Of a DNA stretch of 64,000 nucleotides, positions 12,838 to 25,122 are shown piece by piece. Positions within the stretch are counted from its first letter, which is position 1. Each line of letters opens with the position of its first letter. The notes under the pieces were generated by a model. The model was not told the DNA's origin, searched no databases, and was given only the letters and a program-made list of their open reading frames with translations. The DNA comes from Eublepharis macularius (taxonomy: Eukaryota > Chordata > Lepidosauria > Squamata > Eublepharidae), in NCBI RefSeq assembly GCF_028583425.1, contig NC_072790.1:213196897-213260896 (forward strand), read 5' to 3'. The position numbers were made by a program, and so were the translations under genes.

Positions 12838-12869
12838 CAGGATGGATCACTTGAGTAAGTGAGTCAAGT

Positions 12870-12985
12870 CACATACAGCAATGGAGTTTCACAGCACAAT
12901 TCTGTGCAGAGCTACTCCAGGCTAAGTCCATTGATTTCAATGAGTTTAGACTTTGCATACTTATTGCACTGTTAGTGGAGAACAA
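12870..12985. mobile_element. palindromic MITE fragment
   Basis: 'cacaattctgtgcagagctactcc', 'taagtccattgatttcaatgag' and 'gcatacttattgcactgtta' form a degraded palindrome centred on the TTGATTTCAATG stretch. A related fragment surrounds the nested MITE at 47520-47637. Superfamily not determined. Confidence 0.5.
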
Positions 12986-14859
12986 ATGGAAAACAAATTA
13001 AGAGATGCTGTGGCCTACTGTTTTCTGATAGAAGCATCATGTTGATGTGTATACTAAAAAGAATGAGATCAAATGGCCACTGCAATCCATTCGCTCCCCG
13101 CAAATAGCTATAACACATTTCAAACCTAGCATTTAAGGGTGGAAATACATGTTATAAAGTACCAGGGATGTTCACGTCAACCCCATTCCACGTGTCCCCC
13201 CTTCCAACTTCCCATACACTTGCTCTGCCAGTCACACTTCCATTTACTCTGTGTGAGTACACTCACACTCACTGATAAAGAAATTCTCTATTTACAACTG
13301 CCAAATTCCCAGTTTCCCCCACATCCAACATCCATTCATTGAAATGCAGATCTTGATACTTTTTCACACCATAAAGAAATGCAAACTGGCAAGTCAGAGG
13401 AGCCATCCATCCCTGAGAATTCTTGGTGTGAAAACAGAACTGGCATTCATACTCGCTTGCAAATGCAATCACACAAAAGGAGCTCCCATGAAAGTGGCAT
13501 GCATGTGTGCTGAGCAAGATACAGCCTGCACGTGAACAGAGGACTACATATAAAATCCTGCACTTCAGCGTCCCCAAGTACTTTGCAATGTGTATTTTCT
13601 CTCTAAGCTGGGTCTCTTTCTGCTGGCAAAAGATCAACTATGCCAGTGTGAGGAGGGTGGGGACCCCCATGACCCCAACTGGGAGTAGTTACACGAGGAG
13701 GGAAGAATCACTAACTTTTCAGCAACAAGGGCGAGCAGACTGCTGCTTAGCTGTGCAGTGACAATGGGAGAGAATCTGGCTGGCAGGGAAGCAGCTGCCA
13801 CCGCCTAAGGAATCAACTTCATCTCTTGGGGGAGGGACTTCCTGCTGGGAGGCAGGAAGCTGGAACAGGGCATGTGCAGCTTGCAGAACTGCCTTCATAA
13901 AAGGCTGGGGGCCAGCTGATGGGAAAGCACAGGTTACCAGGCTTACAGGAGGAGGGTTGGAGAGAATGACCAAGGTATCTTACCTACCCCTTTCCCTCTC
14001 ACTTTGAGTTTACTGGGCTTCAGGTCACAGAACCAGGGTCATTAGACAAGTACAGGAGGCCTCTGCTGCTCAAAACGACCATGTAGGAGCAAGGTGATAC
14101 AAGGGACTTTTGTACCAAGAAGTCCATGCCAGAATTTTATGAGCACATTATAACAGACACATTTACATGGTGTTCTTGCAACTCAGCATTACCCCAAAAT
14201 CTTCATCTTTGAAACATACCCATTATTATTATGTCTACCTGCTACTTTGGTTGTATTATTTCTTGGGCCCAGTTTGCTGTATCCCTTAGCTTCCAGTGAT
14301 GCTTGCTAATGCGAACCTTTCCAGGTATGCCAAACTTGGTACATAATTAACATGGCAAAATGATATTAATTCTGATTGACACAGCATCAGGTCAGCGTGA
14401 GGGATGCAGTCTGCATGTGTGGTAACTGCGCAACCAGCCCTGTACTCCAGATTGCAGAACCTCTACTGGTAACTGTGAGATTGCTGTAGAGACATCACAT
14501 TTGCCTGCAGAGATTTCCCAGTCTGTGACTTGAATCCAGGCAGAGGTCATGACATTTGTTTTTCTCTTTACCCACATTCCCTTGTGTCGATTTTATCGTC
14601 TCTTAAAACAGCCTAGTTGGCTGCCCCAGAAACAACTCCCAAGAAAAATGCAAAGAAGAAAGCCAGAGAACTCTATAGATAACCATTTCATTGCATATAC
14701 ATTTTCTAAATAATTTAATTTTAAATATAGACAATGGTGTTATTCCCGTGTATAGGGAAGGCACGTGACATAGAATCCCTTAGTTACTTTTTCAGAGATG
14801 CACATAGGATCAATCAGTACAAAACTTTCGACTCTTTCTTACATTTTATCTACCTAAGG

Positions 14860-15040
14860 AACACCAAATATGTATATATGCCCCCCCCCATTTTATCCTT
14901 ACATCAACCCTATGAAGTGGGCTAAGGCTGAGAGACAGTGTGTGATTTGCCCAGGGACACCCAATGGGCTTCATGAGATAATGAGAATTTGAACCTAGGT
15001 CTTCTCAGGCCTTCTCCAGCTCTAACCCATACTGTCCTAC
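14860..15040 (-). repeat. SINE, minus orientation
   Basis: 'ttacatcaaccctatgaagtgggctaaggctgagag', 'gatttgcccagggacaccc' and 'gaatttgaacctagg' match the reverse complement of the tRNA-derived SINE body. A short C run precedes it. Confidence 0.65.
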
Positions 15041-15119
15041 ACAAAACAGGAAAAAACACCACAGACTAATCTGAATCCTAAAATCAGTTTTCAGAATAAA
15101 AACAAAATGGAAACCCTAG

Positions 15120-15300
15120 TTTAGTCAAGCGGTCTACTCAGACTGGCAGCAACTCCCCAGGGTCTCCCGTGGAGGTATTTCACATCACCTACAACCTGAT
15201 TCTTATTGGAGATGCTGGGAACAGAACCTGTGACCTTCTGTATTCAAAGCCATGCCCCCCTTCCTACTTACTCAGCCATGAGCCATGGCTCATCCCTTTC
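15120..15300 (-). repeat. tRNA-derived SINE, second family
   Basis: 'agactggcagcaactccccagggtctcc', 'ttcacatcacctac', 'gagatgctgggaacagaacc' match the reverse complement of the SINE family present in plus orientation at 22504-22712 and 48655-48865. Confidence 0.7.
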
Positions 15301-15499
15301 TATTTACTCAGGACCAGGATGTGTGAGTTGTAGCTGGAGAAAAATAATGAACAATGAAAGCTTGGAAGAAGCGGATCACCTTGTTGCTATGACAACAGAG
15401 TTGTGGCTCTACCCGTTGCATCGGATGACATCTGAAGAATGCTGACCTCATGGTCAAGATGTGCATTCCTAGTATCACTCTATGAGAGATCAGTGGAAG

Positions 15500-17235
15500 A
15501 ACCATCAGCTTGGGGGCATCATTTGGAGGCTAGAGGCAGCCAAATCAAGGACTCTCCCAGAGCTCTGCTGTATGCTTAGGAGATGAACCAAGGCAGAACG
15601 AGAAGAAAAGCCAGGTCCTTTTCTCAATCCAAAATCTGGACAGGAACTCCAGCTACCCAACAACGCTGCATTCTTGTGACCTCCCATAGGGTTTGATTAA
15701 AGTATAAAGTATAGCAGCTGGCATGCAGGTGCTTTTGTGTGCACATAGCAGATTTTCAAAGGCTCACAAGCTATATCACTGCTCCAAAACGTCAGCATGG
15801 AGATTTAAAAATCCGAATAAAAGAGAACGAAGGCCACTTCTGAAATTGCAGTAGTGCGTAAGCCACAGCTGCATGTGATCCAGCCATACTGATAATTTTA
15901 GGAGAGTCAGGTCATCTTAGGAGGATCCCAAGAGGTTATCCTGGTTTGGGGAGGAGCCACAGTGCAGCTCCTCCAGTGTGGCCTGGCTCTTTCAATACTG
16001 CCAGAGTGGCATGGGAAGATCTGCCACTGCCACATTTATATGATAAGCAAGTGTTAGAAGGGCCCCTCAGATACGAATGGAAGACTGGTTAATTTCAAGC
16101 AGTTAATTCTATTAAATGGATGTCTGTGCTTGCAACACGGCAGCAACAAAAAGGGTTGTTTTCATGATGTTTGCTTGGGAAGGGCTCTTGTGCTATGGAA
16201 AAAAAATTGCAAAAGCCAACAGGGACTGGCTTGTGCGTTGACCATTATTTCACAATGATCTACAACAATGGCTATTCAGCAACAGCTGGCACATGTCTCC
16301 TTTAGACAAAGCCGCTGTGGGGCTGAAGACCTCCTATGGCTGAGCCATAACTGTTGCCCCGGTAACCGTTAACCAGCACGTGTTTTATTGTTCCCAACTG
16401 TTTTCCTGGGGTATTTGCAGGTGGTGGGAGATGCTAGTCTTAAAGAGGGGTCACAACCTCATGAACTTTCAGATGTTGCAACAAATTGGGGAACAAAAAC
16501 CATTTTTCCTCTTTCAAACAGCTTAAGTAAATCTTATTATATATTATATAGGAGACAGATGCAATCCACAGTTTGATCCTGAGAAGGGGGGAGGGGGAAT
16601 GGGAACCATCTATTGGGAGATTCTCCTGCACCAACTCCCCTGAAATCAACTGAGTTGCACAAGATTACATAGTTCATTTCAAAAGAGCTGGCTTAGAACT
16701 TCTGGTCTTCTTCCATCCACAGACACTGAGGCCATTTTCAAGTGGGTTATCTGCCCTGGGTTCAATGCTGTTGGAAAGCCAGTTTTTTCACCTGCTTCTC
16801 TTCAGCACCATGTATTTGTGTATCTCCCCGGGTTTCCCCAGCATTTCTCTGATCTTTCTCAAATCTGCTTTGGTGCAAAGTTTTGGGAAAGATCACAGTA
16901 AACTCTGGATGGCTGCAGTGGAGGTAGAGAATTGTACTTTCTCACTCATATGAAAGTCATTTTCCATTCCCCTGTCCCCACAGTAGTAATTTCTTCCCTC
17001 AAATAATGGTGGGGGTTTTTGTTTATAAAAAGCAGCAATTGAATATCATATCAATATAATATTATAACCGTATGTTTAGTAGGTTCTCTGATTTCTCGGC
17101 TTTCATTTTTTAAAAAGTCTGTAGTCCCCTTACATTGCAAAAATATAGGGGAAGGGCATTTCTCTGCAATGGATGAGGCTACAGACTTTAAAAAAAATTA
17201 AAGCTGAGAATTCAGAGAACCTTATATGTATTTAT
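15500..17235. other. no recognisable feature
   Basis: I find no repeat family, RNA gene or coding homology that I can name. Confidence 0.35.
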
Positions 17236-17243
17236 ACTGTTAT

Positions 17244-17781
17244 TAGAGATGGGCATGAACCACACAAAAAAACAAACCATGAGGTTCGTGGTTCATGGGT
17301 TTTCATGAACCAGGAACCAGGAACTGGCATGAATTGGGGCAAGTTTATGAACCAGTTCGTGGTTCGTGGGGTTTAAATGCCCCTTTCCAGCAGCTTAGCA
17401 GCGGCAGGGAAAGAGGCATTTGACAGTTTAAAGGGCCCTTTCCTGCCTTGCAAGGGGCAGGTCCCTTTAAACTATCAGCTGGCAGTCAGGGGGGAATCTG
17501 CAAGTGGCAGGGCCCTTTAAATGGCCCAAACTCCAGCCCCAGCCTGCCAGCTGATAGTTTAAAGGGACCTGCTGCTTGCAAGCGGCTGGAAACGTTTATA
17601 TGGCCATTCCCCTGGGGAAAGGGCTATTTAAACTGCCCCTTTAATATGATCCAAACGAACCAGTAAACCAGTTTGTGGAAGTTCATGGAAATGAGCTTCC
17701 ACAAACCACTGGTTCCCGAACCACAAACTGGCCTGGTTCGTGGTTTTTTTGGGGTCGTAATTCGATTCGTGCCCATCTCTA
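17244..17781. mobile_element. 538-bp non-autonomous hAT element
   Basis: The ends TAGAGATGGGC and GCCCATCTCTA are perfect inverted repeats, and ACTGTTAT is duplicated exactly at 17236-17243 and 17782-17789. Long subterminal inverted stretches rich in 'gaacca/tggttc' follow, and the middle has an inverted pair around 'agtttaaagggac' (about 17420-17560). It has no transposase. It is a relative of the larger element at 58640-59645, whose ends and subterminal architecture are similar. The exact duplication suggests a fairly young insertion. Confidence 0.88.
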
Positions 17782-17855
17782 ACTGTTATATTGCTATAAC
17801 AACATTCAACTGTGATAGATCAAGATGGTTAGCTGTGTTATTCTGTCTGTAGCAG

Positions 17856-17930
17856 TACAAAAGAGCAAGAGTCCAGTAGCACCTATAAGACTAAAAAAAT
17901 TGTGGTAGGGTATGAGTTTTCATGAAAAAA
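17856..17930 (-). repeat. 3' tail fragment of a short retroelement
   Basis: The reverse complement reads 'agtcttataggtgctactggactcttg', the same tail found after the hammerhead-like motifs at 29230 and 30160. Only the tail is left. Confidence 0.5.
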
Positions 17931-18124
17931 CTTGAAAAAGTCCCAGTGGCCTGGGAGCTGGAATCTGACTACTGCTGAGAGACTGGAGCAGGGAATCTAC
18001 AGTGGAAACAGCCATGTGGAAGCTCCATTGCTGCTCTGCTGTATCAGCACATGCATCAGCAGTGGAAAAGCCACAGAAGCCTGATACAGTCATCAGGTGG
18101 TATCCAGCAATTTGTCAGCAGAAG

Positions 18125-18297
18125 CCAATGATGATCATGATGAACTGTAATATTTAATGCTTTTAAATGTTTTTAAATGTATTATTTAATGTTTTTAAAT
18201 GTTTTTAATGGTGTTAGTATTTGTTATCTGCCCTGAGCCTGCGAAAGCGGGGAGGGCGGAATATAAATATAATAAATTAAATTAAAATTAAATTAAA
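18125..18297 (+). mobile_element. L2-like LINE 3' tail
   Basis: It holds repeats of 'tttttaaatg', then 'atctgccctgagcctgcg', 'gggagggcggaatataaatataataaa', the typical 3' terminus of L2/CR1-like LINEs in squamates. Confidence 0.65.
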
Positions 18298-19344
18298 TGG
18301 ATCTTCTTCACCATTTTCTCCTCCTGCTATCAGTCCTTTCTGGACTCTGGGGAAAATTGCTGCTGGGAGAATAGCCACAATCTTTGCAATTGATCACACT
18401 TTGTGGGTATCCCACCTTGTTATCATGGGCTAAGATTATGTAGTCTTCTCAAAGGTTACAGTGGGAATTTCCTGTTTTTCAGACTTCTCAAAGGTGGCAT
18501 GGATTCAAATTAACTGAGATAGATGACCAAGTGCATTTTGATGTTTTCTTTTGTATAGTTTTCCAGATATTATTGCTGCATTTCCCTGTTACTCTTTAAG
18601 GAGATCTTGCAGCTGCAATCCTGTATGGTCTTCAAGCATACAGTGCAAGTATGCAACCATCCTCCGATGTCAACAGAGTTTTCCATGCACAGACATATGC
18701 TATTATGACCTGGCTGGATTTTGTGGCTGCTATTAATTTTTATACTTTTTACATTATTTTTTGTTGTTTTTTTTCAATAAAAAAATCTGGGGCAAAAGTT
18801 CAGATGGGGCCCCAGAATTACTGCTGCCCCATTGCCAGGGCCAAGCAAGGGGTGGCCCTCGCCCCATGTAGGGTAGGCAGGAGCCTTTGCCAGAAGCCAG
18901 CTACCCTTGCCTTGGACAGAGCATGTGCGAGTGGCTGCTGTTGCAAGTGGGCGGCCCCAGTCCTGAATAAGCCATATGTGGCAGGATCCTCCTTTTTCTT
19001 CTCCTCCCCATCAGAGGCCAGGGCTGTGACCAACTGGGGAACCCCAGTACAGAGTCCAGGGCAGCTGCTGTATGTCCATTGGCTAATACTGTCCCTACTC
19101 TGATGGGGTAGCTCCAGATGCTATTGTGTATGTGTGAACTGTGAATTGTTTGTCACTGATTTTTCATGTAAAAAAATATTGTAGTTGCCTGTAGTTGCCT
19201 TAGTAGCAGATAGTGCACATTTTTAAAATCTATTTCTTTCAATTTATTTCTTGAATGCCAGTTCCAGATGGGTAGCTGCATTATGTACACTGGATTCACA
19301 TTTTTTTCCTTTTCTTGAATTAGTAACCCAGAAATTCAGGAGCT

Positions 19345-19580
19345 GCTGTAGCCTAGTGCTTAAGTGTCTGGGCTGCAAATCAGCATTCTGCTAGTTCAAC
19401 TCCCACTATTGCCATGAACTCTGCTGGTGGCCTTGGGGAAGCCACTCCTCTCAGCCCCAGCTCCTCAGCTGTATTGTGGGGATAATGATAACACTGACTT
19501 TGTTCACCGCTCTAAGTGGGCACTAATTTGTCTAGGAGTGGTATATAAGCACGTTGTTGTTGTTGTTGTTTTTATTTGGA
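19345..19580 (+). repeat. tRNA-derived SINE, third form
   Basis: A tRNA-like head 'gctgtagcctagtgcttaagtgtctgggctgcaaatcag' is followed by 'tagttcaactcccac' (B-box like), then 'gtattgtggggataatgataacactgac', 'tataagcacgttg' and a GTT microsatellite tail. Confidence 0.75.
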
Positions 19581-19774
19581 TAACTGATTAAAAGTCAAAT
19601 TTAAGTGGCAAAAATGGAAAAGATGGTCTTTGTAAAATACTTTTAGGACAGAGATGATTGACTGGATTAAATAGTTCTAACAATAATCGGATTGAAGTTG
19701 CTATATTAGAAATGTAATTTATGAACCATGTCAAATTGTAAACCCAGGCTTCAATAGTCTTAAGCTATATCTGA

Positions 19775-20003
19775 ACAAATGACTTATACCATGTTAGATC
19801 ACCAAATGCTGTATATCACATTAGTCCGTTAAGCCCAATATTGTCTACCTGGATCGGCAGCAGCTCACCAAGGAGCCAGGCAGCAGTTTTGTCCCAACCC
19901 TGCTCCTTGAGATAATTTTGTAGAGGGTATCAGGATTTGAGTCTAAGCCTTTTTAATGTGCAAAAAAGGCATGGACTCTACCACTGATCTACAGCCCCTC
20001 CCT
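19775..20003 (-). repeat. tRNA-derived SINE, second family
   Basis: The right end reads 'ctaccactgatctacagcccctccc', the reverse complement of a tRNA-like head, and the left part carries 'cccaatattgtctacctgg'. Same family as 22504-22712 in the opposite orientation. Confidence 0.7.
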
Positions 20004-20639
20004 GTGTTTAATATAGGTAACAGCAGCGGATCTATTTTTACTTGCAAAAATAGTCAGATCTAAAATGCTGCATTAGAGTTTGATGGTTTTCCAGAAAATC
20101 TCATTCCAATTCAGACATAAAAACTACCTGAAGTTTAAGTTCAAGTCTCTCTCTCTCTCCTATGCTTAGGGTGTAGGTCTGCCGGTACACCGCTGCATTC
20201 CAAGCAGTCACCAACTCCCCATGCTATATTCACTCTATTGTGGGAACAGCAGGTAGAATCTTACATACCTCTGTGCTTAATAAGGAACTGTTTGTTGACA
20301 AAGATCCAGGGCAAAACTTTGACTGGGTGCCATTAACAACCATGGACTTAACTTATTTCTGCTTATCTTTTGCTCCTAACTTCTCCTGCATTCCTGAGAT
20401 AAAGAGTACCAACTCGTTTTTGCTGAAAGCTGCTGTGAATCTGCCAGAAAGCACATGCTGAAAATGGAACAAGACATGACAACAAATAAGAATCTGGCCA
20501 AAGGCAACAATGTAATAAAAGTCTCTGCACTGCAGATGGGGGATAATCCACATGCATGTTCTCCTTCCTTTCCTCATAATGCCCCTGTCACATCTAATTA
20601 AAAGGCAGTTCTCTGGGAGCCTCTTTCCCCAAGCAGACC

Positions 20640-21120
20640 AGAGGACAGGGTGCACCTCTGGTGGATTTGGGGTCAGGCTCAGGATTGGGCAGTTGCTGGG
20701 GGCCCCAGGAGGGTCCAGACTTGTTGCCTGGACTTGCTGCCTTGCAGCAGCAAGCTGTGGATATTACCAAGCTGTCTTCTCTCTGGGTACCAGCAACAGC
20801 GGCAGGACCCTGAAAAGAAATTGAGTCTCCCTCCTTCCTTTTCTGCCTCTCTCAGGTGGCTCCTCTTCTTCTCCCCCTGCCAGGTAGGAAGGAACATCAG
20901 AATAGAGAACCAAGCAAGGTCCTTCCCTGCCATTCCTGCTGCTCAGAGGGAGAGGAGCAGGCAGGTGAGCAGCGACAGGACCGAGCTGCCATTGCTGGTC
21001 ACTGCAATGGGCAAGTGAATGACTGAGTGCCAATGGCTCATTGTTTGCTTGCTTACCTGTCCGTCTCCCTTGGCACTGATGGCGCCTGGAGGAAGGAGCA
21101 GAGCCAAATTGTGTACTGAA
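20640..21120. other. G+C-richer stretch of unknown nature
   Basis: Several overlapping frames are open on both strands, which the base composition alone can explain. None resembles a protein I know. A well-formed splice acceptor and donor bound 21057-21115 on the minus strand. I cannot say whether this is an exon, a repeat or neither. Confidence 0.3.
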
Positions 21121-21515
21121 ATGGACAGGGTTAAAAGGAGGGTGAAAGAGCCACGCTGTTGCTGATCAGAACTGGGAGATTGTCCAATGTATTGGGATGA
21201 TAGTGCTTCAATATGAGCATAACGATACAAGCCTACCTTGCAGGGATGCTGAAAGGATGGCGGAGATGTGAAGTGCTTTGAACACTGAAAGCACTTTAAT
21301 AGATGTTAAGTATTTTTTAAAAGCATCCTACAGAGTTTGAATATTGAAAAAACCCAACAATCCTCTGAAGGCAAACACAATCAACCCCCCCAACCCCCAG
21401 CCAATCAGATGCCAATGGCAGAAGGATGCCATAGCCATAGTGAAATGTACAGCAGCTCCTTTCATTTGAATGAAATTCCAGAAACATACTAATGCATTCC
21501 CAGTGATTCTAATTT

Positions 21516-21518
<3 letters not shown>

Positions 21519-21561
<43 letters not shown>
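21519..21561. repeat. (AG)n microsatellite
   Basis: About 20 uninterrupted AG units. Confidence 0.95.
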
Positions 21562-21562
<1 letters not shown>

Positions 21563-22454
21563 AATATTGCAACAATGTATCATCAAAATATTTTAGCTTA
21601 GTCAGGGCTCTTTATACTTTTTCCTTTTTAAAAAGATAACATTATATCAGGTTTTTAAAGCCTCATATGATATTCCTGTTCTTTATAAACAACTAAAAAA
21701 CCTCTTACATCCCAGTTGGAAACGACAAGTTTCTAGAAACAGGGACAAGCGGCTGCTTTTATGTATGAATCATGTTTCTTTGCAGTCAAGGTTGCAAAAT
21801 GTTTTAAAAGCGGCACTACTGGATATAGGCAGAGGGAAAATATGTCATAGAATCAGGCTCCCCCTACTGTTCACTTTTAAACTTAAACTTTCATGACACC
21901 TCCTGAAGGCTTAAATATTCAGTTTCGCACATTTCATACCTTACCTTTCTGTTAAAAGCAGCACTGAAGGTAGCTTATACGATAAAGTTAAAAACAGAAT
22001 AAACACAATTATCTATTATTATTTCTCCATGTAGTGGCTGCCACTGCAATGTTACTTCACACACACACACACTTTTCCCTCCCTGGTATAAAAGGTTTAC
22101 TTCCCGGTACGCTCATGCCAAGCTCCCCTCCCTGCTGCCCTGTACCACTGCAAGTAAAAATGAATGTTTTTTTTAAAATAACTATTTTGCAAGTTGTTTC
22201 ATTGTTGATGTTGATGTCCCATTAGAGAGACTGTAGTCTGTTGTTGGGCAGACTAGGCCCCTCTATACTGAAAGAGAAAGCTAAAGTAGAAAGAAGGAAG
22301 AAAGATGGAGGAGAAAGTAGAGCAGGGAATATAAGAAGAATAAGACTTGACGCTGTGGATCCTTGACTGCATTAAGCAACAAGACTGGTCTGAGCTCATT
22401 AAAATTCCTCTGTATTGGGGATCTCTCTGAATTTGTTCTTGAGTTGAACATCAG

Positions 22455-22503
22455 TAGGGATGCCAGTCTCCCTCCGGGAGGGTAAGGGGACCTGGCAACC
22501 CTA
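22455..22503. mobile_element. 49-bp internally deleted MITE
   Basis: The ends TAGGGATGCCAG and CTGGCAACCCTA are those of the TAGGGTTGCCAG family with almost nothing between them. It abuts the SINE that follows. Confidence 0.6.
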
Positions 22504-22712
22504 GCTGTGGGTCAGAAGTAAAGCATGTGCTTTGCATATAAAAAGGTCCTAGGTTCAATCATTGACATTTCAAGTCAAAAGAATCTCAGGTAGCTGGAGC
22601 TGGGGAAGAGCTTCCTCTGTTTGAGATCTTGGAGAGCTGCTAGCAGACAGAGTAAAAAAATACTGAGCTAGATGGCCTGACTTGTTAAAAGGCAGCTTCA
22701 TATGTAGTTTAT
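22504..22712 (+). repeat. tRNA-derived SINE, second family
   Basis: The head 'gctgtgggtcagaagtaaagcatgtgctttgcatat' and B-box-like 'ggttcaatcattgac' are followed by 'ctgagctagatggcctgac' and 'aaggcagcttcatatg'. Confidence 0.75.
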
Positions 22713-23025
22713 ATTCCGCTCATGCCAGGTGGGAAACTGCTTCTTTGAAAGAGCTTTGGGTTGGGGAGAGCTCACCACACAAGTTAAGCACTCACGTCTG
22801 CTTTATTGAAAATGCCCAAATGGAGTGATTTTTGCCCACACACAACCGTACCACTTCAAACTGTTGAAAAACCACTCAATGGAGTGGTTCCTTGAAGCCA
22901 ACCAAGAACATGTAAATCTATAGAAGTCCCTTCTTTGTATGGATAAAACTAATTAATGTGTAAGGATAAAAGATATTTAGGCTTCTTTATCTTGGTAAAG
23001 ATATCTTCTTTTAACTTCTTTTTTG

Positions 23026-23790
23026 GTGTTGCAGAGTGTTTAGAATGTTGGACTAGGATGAGGTCCCCAATTAAGCCCCCATGGACACTATGGTGCCTAC
23101 CAGAACTTTCTCTGGCACCTGCCGAGCTATTCAGAAAGTGGGCAGGGGCATTGTAAGGAGGAGCTTATTATTGGCTGCCTTCATTTGAAATAATGGGGTT
23201 TTCAACAGCTGCAATAGTATCCACAATCTCTGGAAATGAGGAGGACTGCTAAGCACCCAGATTTTCCTTAATCACAGTGTAGTTTCAGTTCCCCTTCTAC
23301 CCTCTCCCCACCCTAGCGTTCCTCCTTCTCGAAGTTTGTGGTCCTCCCAGTGGATGAACCAGGCTTCCAATCAAAGTACAGATAATACTAAGTTTGACTG
23401 GTCAGTGGCTTGACTCCGAGAATAAGGCAGCTTCATGTGTTCAGCATGGTTACCATGCAATTCTTTTCTAAAGCAAGGAGGAAAGTATTGGGTTTGGCAC
23501 CATCTCTTGTGGCAGCCATTTTGGGGTGGTGCTCATCACCCCCTCTCAGAATTCCAAAGGTGCCCACAGGCTGAAAAAGGCTGGAGACCCTTGGACTAGG
23601 ATCTGGGAGACCCAGGCTCAAATCCTAACTCTGCCATGGAATATCCCTGAATGACCTTGGGCCAATTACAATCTCACCTAACCTGTTATGAGGAAAAAAT
23701 GGAGGAGGGGAGAGTATTGTAATCTCCTTTGGATCCCCACTGGGGGAAAAACATGGGGTACAAATGGCTACATAAATAAATAAGACAAAA
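23026..23790 (+). repeat. tRNA-derived SINE split by a hAT element
   Basis: The head (gagtgtttagaatgttggactaggat) is at 23026-23057. The rest resumes at 23601 with 'atctgggagacccaggctcaaatcc' and runs to a tail 'ctacataaataaataag'. The 535 bp between belong to a hAT element. Confidence 0.75.
23058..23592. mobile_element. non-autonomous hAT element inside a SINE
   Basis: GGACTAGG is duplicated exactly at 23050-23057 and 23593-23600. The ends carry 'gaggtccccaa' and 'gctggagaccc', an imperfect inverted pair of the 'GGTCCCCAA' kind common to vertebrate hAT elements. It has no transposase frame. Confidence 0.75.
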
Positions 23791-24415
23791 ACAGGGCCCA
23801 TTATGTCAAACACACACACAATTTCAAAACAAGACATTGAAATTCTTTTAATCACCTTCAAAATCCCTACAGATACATTGACAGGACAGGATATTCTAAA
23901 TTTGCCTTAGATCGGTCCTTTGTTGAAATTCAGTAGCAACAAATAAATACTCAAAAACAAAAAAACCCAAGAGGGAAATTTTGTGTCCTTTTAAAAAAAT
24001 GTTTCTAAGTTCCTGTACAATTCCTATAGATATAGGTTGGATCCAATGCAAGGGCTATGTGGGTATCATGAGTCTGACCTCAGAAATCAACTTTCCTGAG
24101 GTGGGAAATGGCAGCTGAGGGAAGACAAAAATGGAGAAGATCCGCCATCTTCCTCCAGTGGAAGCTGGAGGAAAGTTCCTTAGCTTAGCTCTTAAGGCTG
24201 CATACATGTTATACAGTCCTGTTAGCTGCTAAAGCTACCAGAATAGCACGGGTTGTGAATAATTAATGTGTTTTTTATTTATTTAATTTATTTATTTATT
24301 CAATTTATATACCGCCCATCCCCAGGGGCTCTGGGCGGTGAACAGTTAAAATCGATAAAAACAAAAACTAAAATCGATGGTTGTTGGGGGTTTTCCGGGC
24401 TGTATTGCCGTGGTC

Positions 24416-24482
24416 TTGGCATTGTAGTTCCTGACGTTTCGCCAGCAGCTGTGGCTGGCATCTTCAGAGGTGTAGCACCAAA
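24416..24482 (-). ncRNA. hammerhead ribozyme motif, left arm
   Basis: This is the mirror copy of the motif at 25123-25189, on the minus strand. The core boxes CTGAAGA and GAAAC-GTC and the helix II pair GCCAGC/GCTGGC are the same. Confidence 0.7.
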
Positions 24483-25122
24483 AGACAGAGATCTCTCAGT
24501 GTCACAGTGTGGAAAAGATGTAGGTCATTTGTATCTACTCAGGAGGGGTGGGGTTGAGCTGAGTCATTCTGTAAGAGTTTCCCAGGGTGTGGAATGCTAA
24601 TGGCGGGAGGCTTCCCTGTATCCTGAGGAGGTTCTTTTGCATATGGATTGGTGCTTGATGTGCTAATCTTCTCTGCAGGGCTATTGTCGGGTGTGGAGTG
24701 TTTTGTTGGCCTTGTGTTTTTCAGAACTGGAGCCCATGCTCTGTTCATTCTTAAATACTGGACAACACTTCCAACTACTTTGTCAGACTGCACAGGGAAG
24801 CCATTGAAATTCACAAGCATAAGCAAAACTTCAACAGGAAAGAAGAAACCTTAAGAATGAACAGAGCATGGGCTCCAGTTCTGAAAAACACAAGGCCAAC
24901 AAAACACTCCACACCCGACAATAGCCCTGCAGAGAAGATTAGCACATCAAGCACCAATCCATATGCAAAAGAACCTCCTCAGGATACAGGGAAGCCTCCC
25001 GCCATTAGCATTCCACACCCTGGGAAACTCTTACAGAATGACTCAGCTCAACCCCACCCCTCCTGAGTAGATACAAATGACCTACATCTTTTCCACACTG
25101 TGACACTGAGAGATCTCTGTCT

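Noticed and set aside
12481-12862. Overlapping open frames of 76-125 codons
   Set aside because: They lie in a G+C-rich hAT MITE with exact target duplication; the frames follow from composition.
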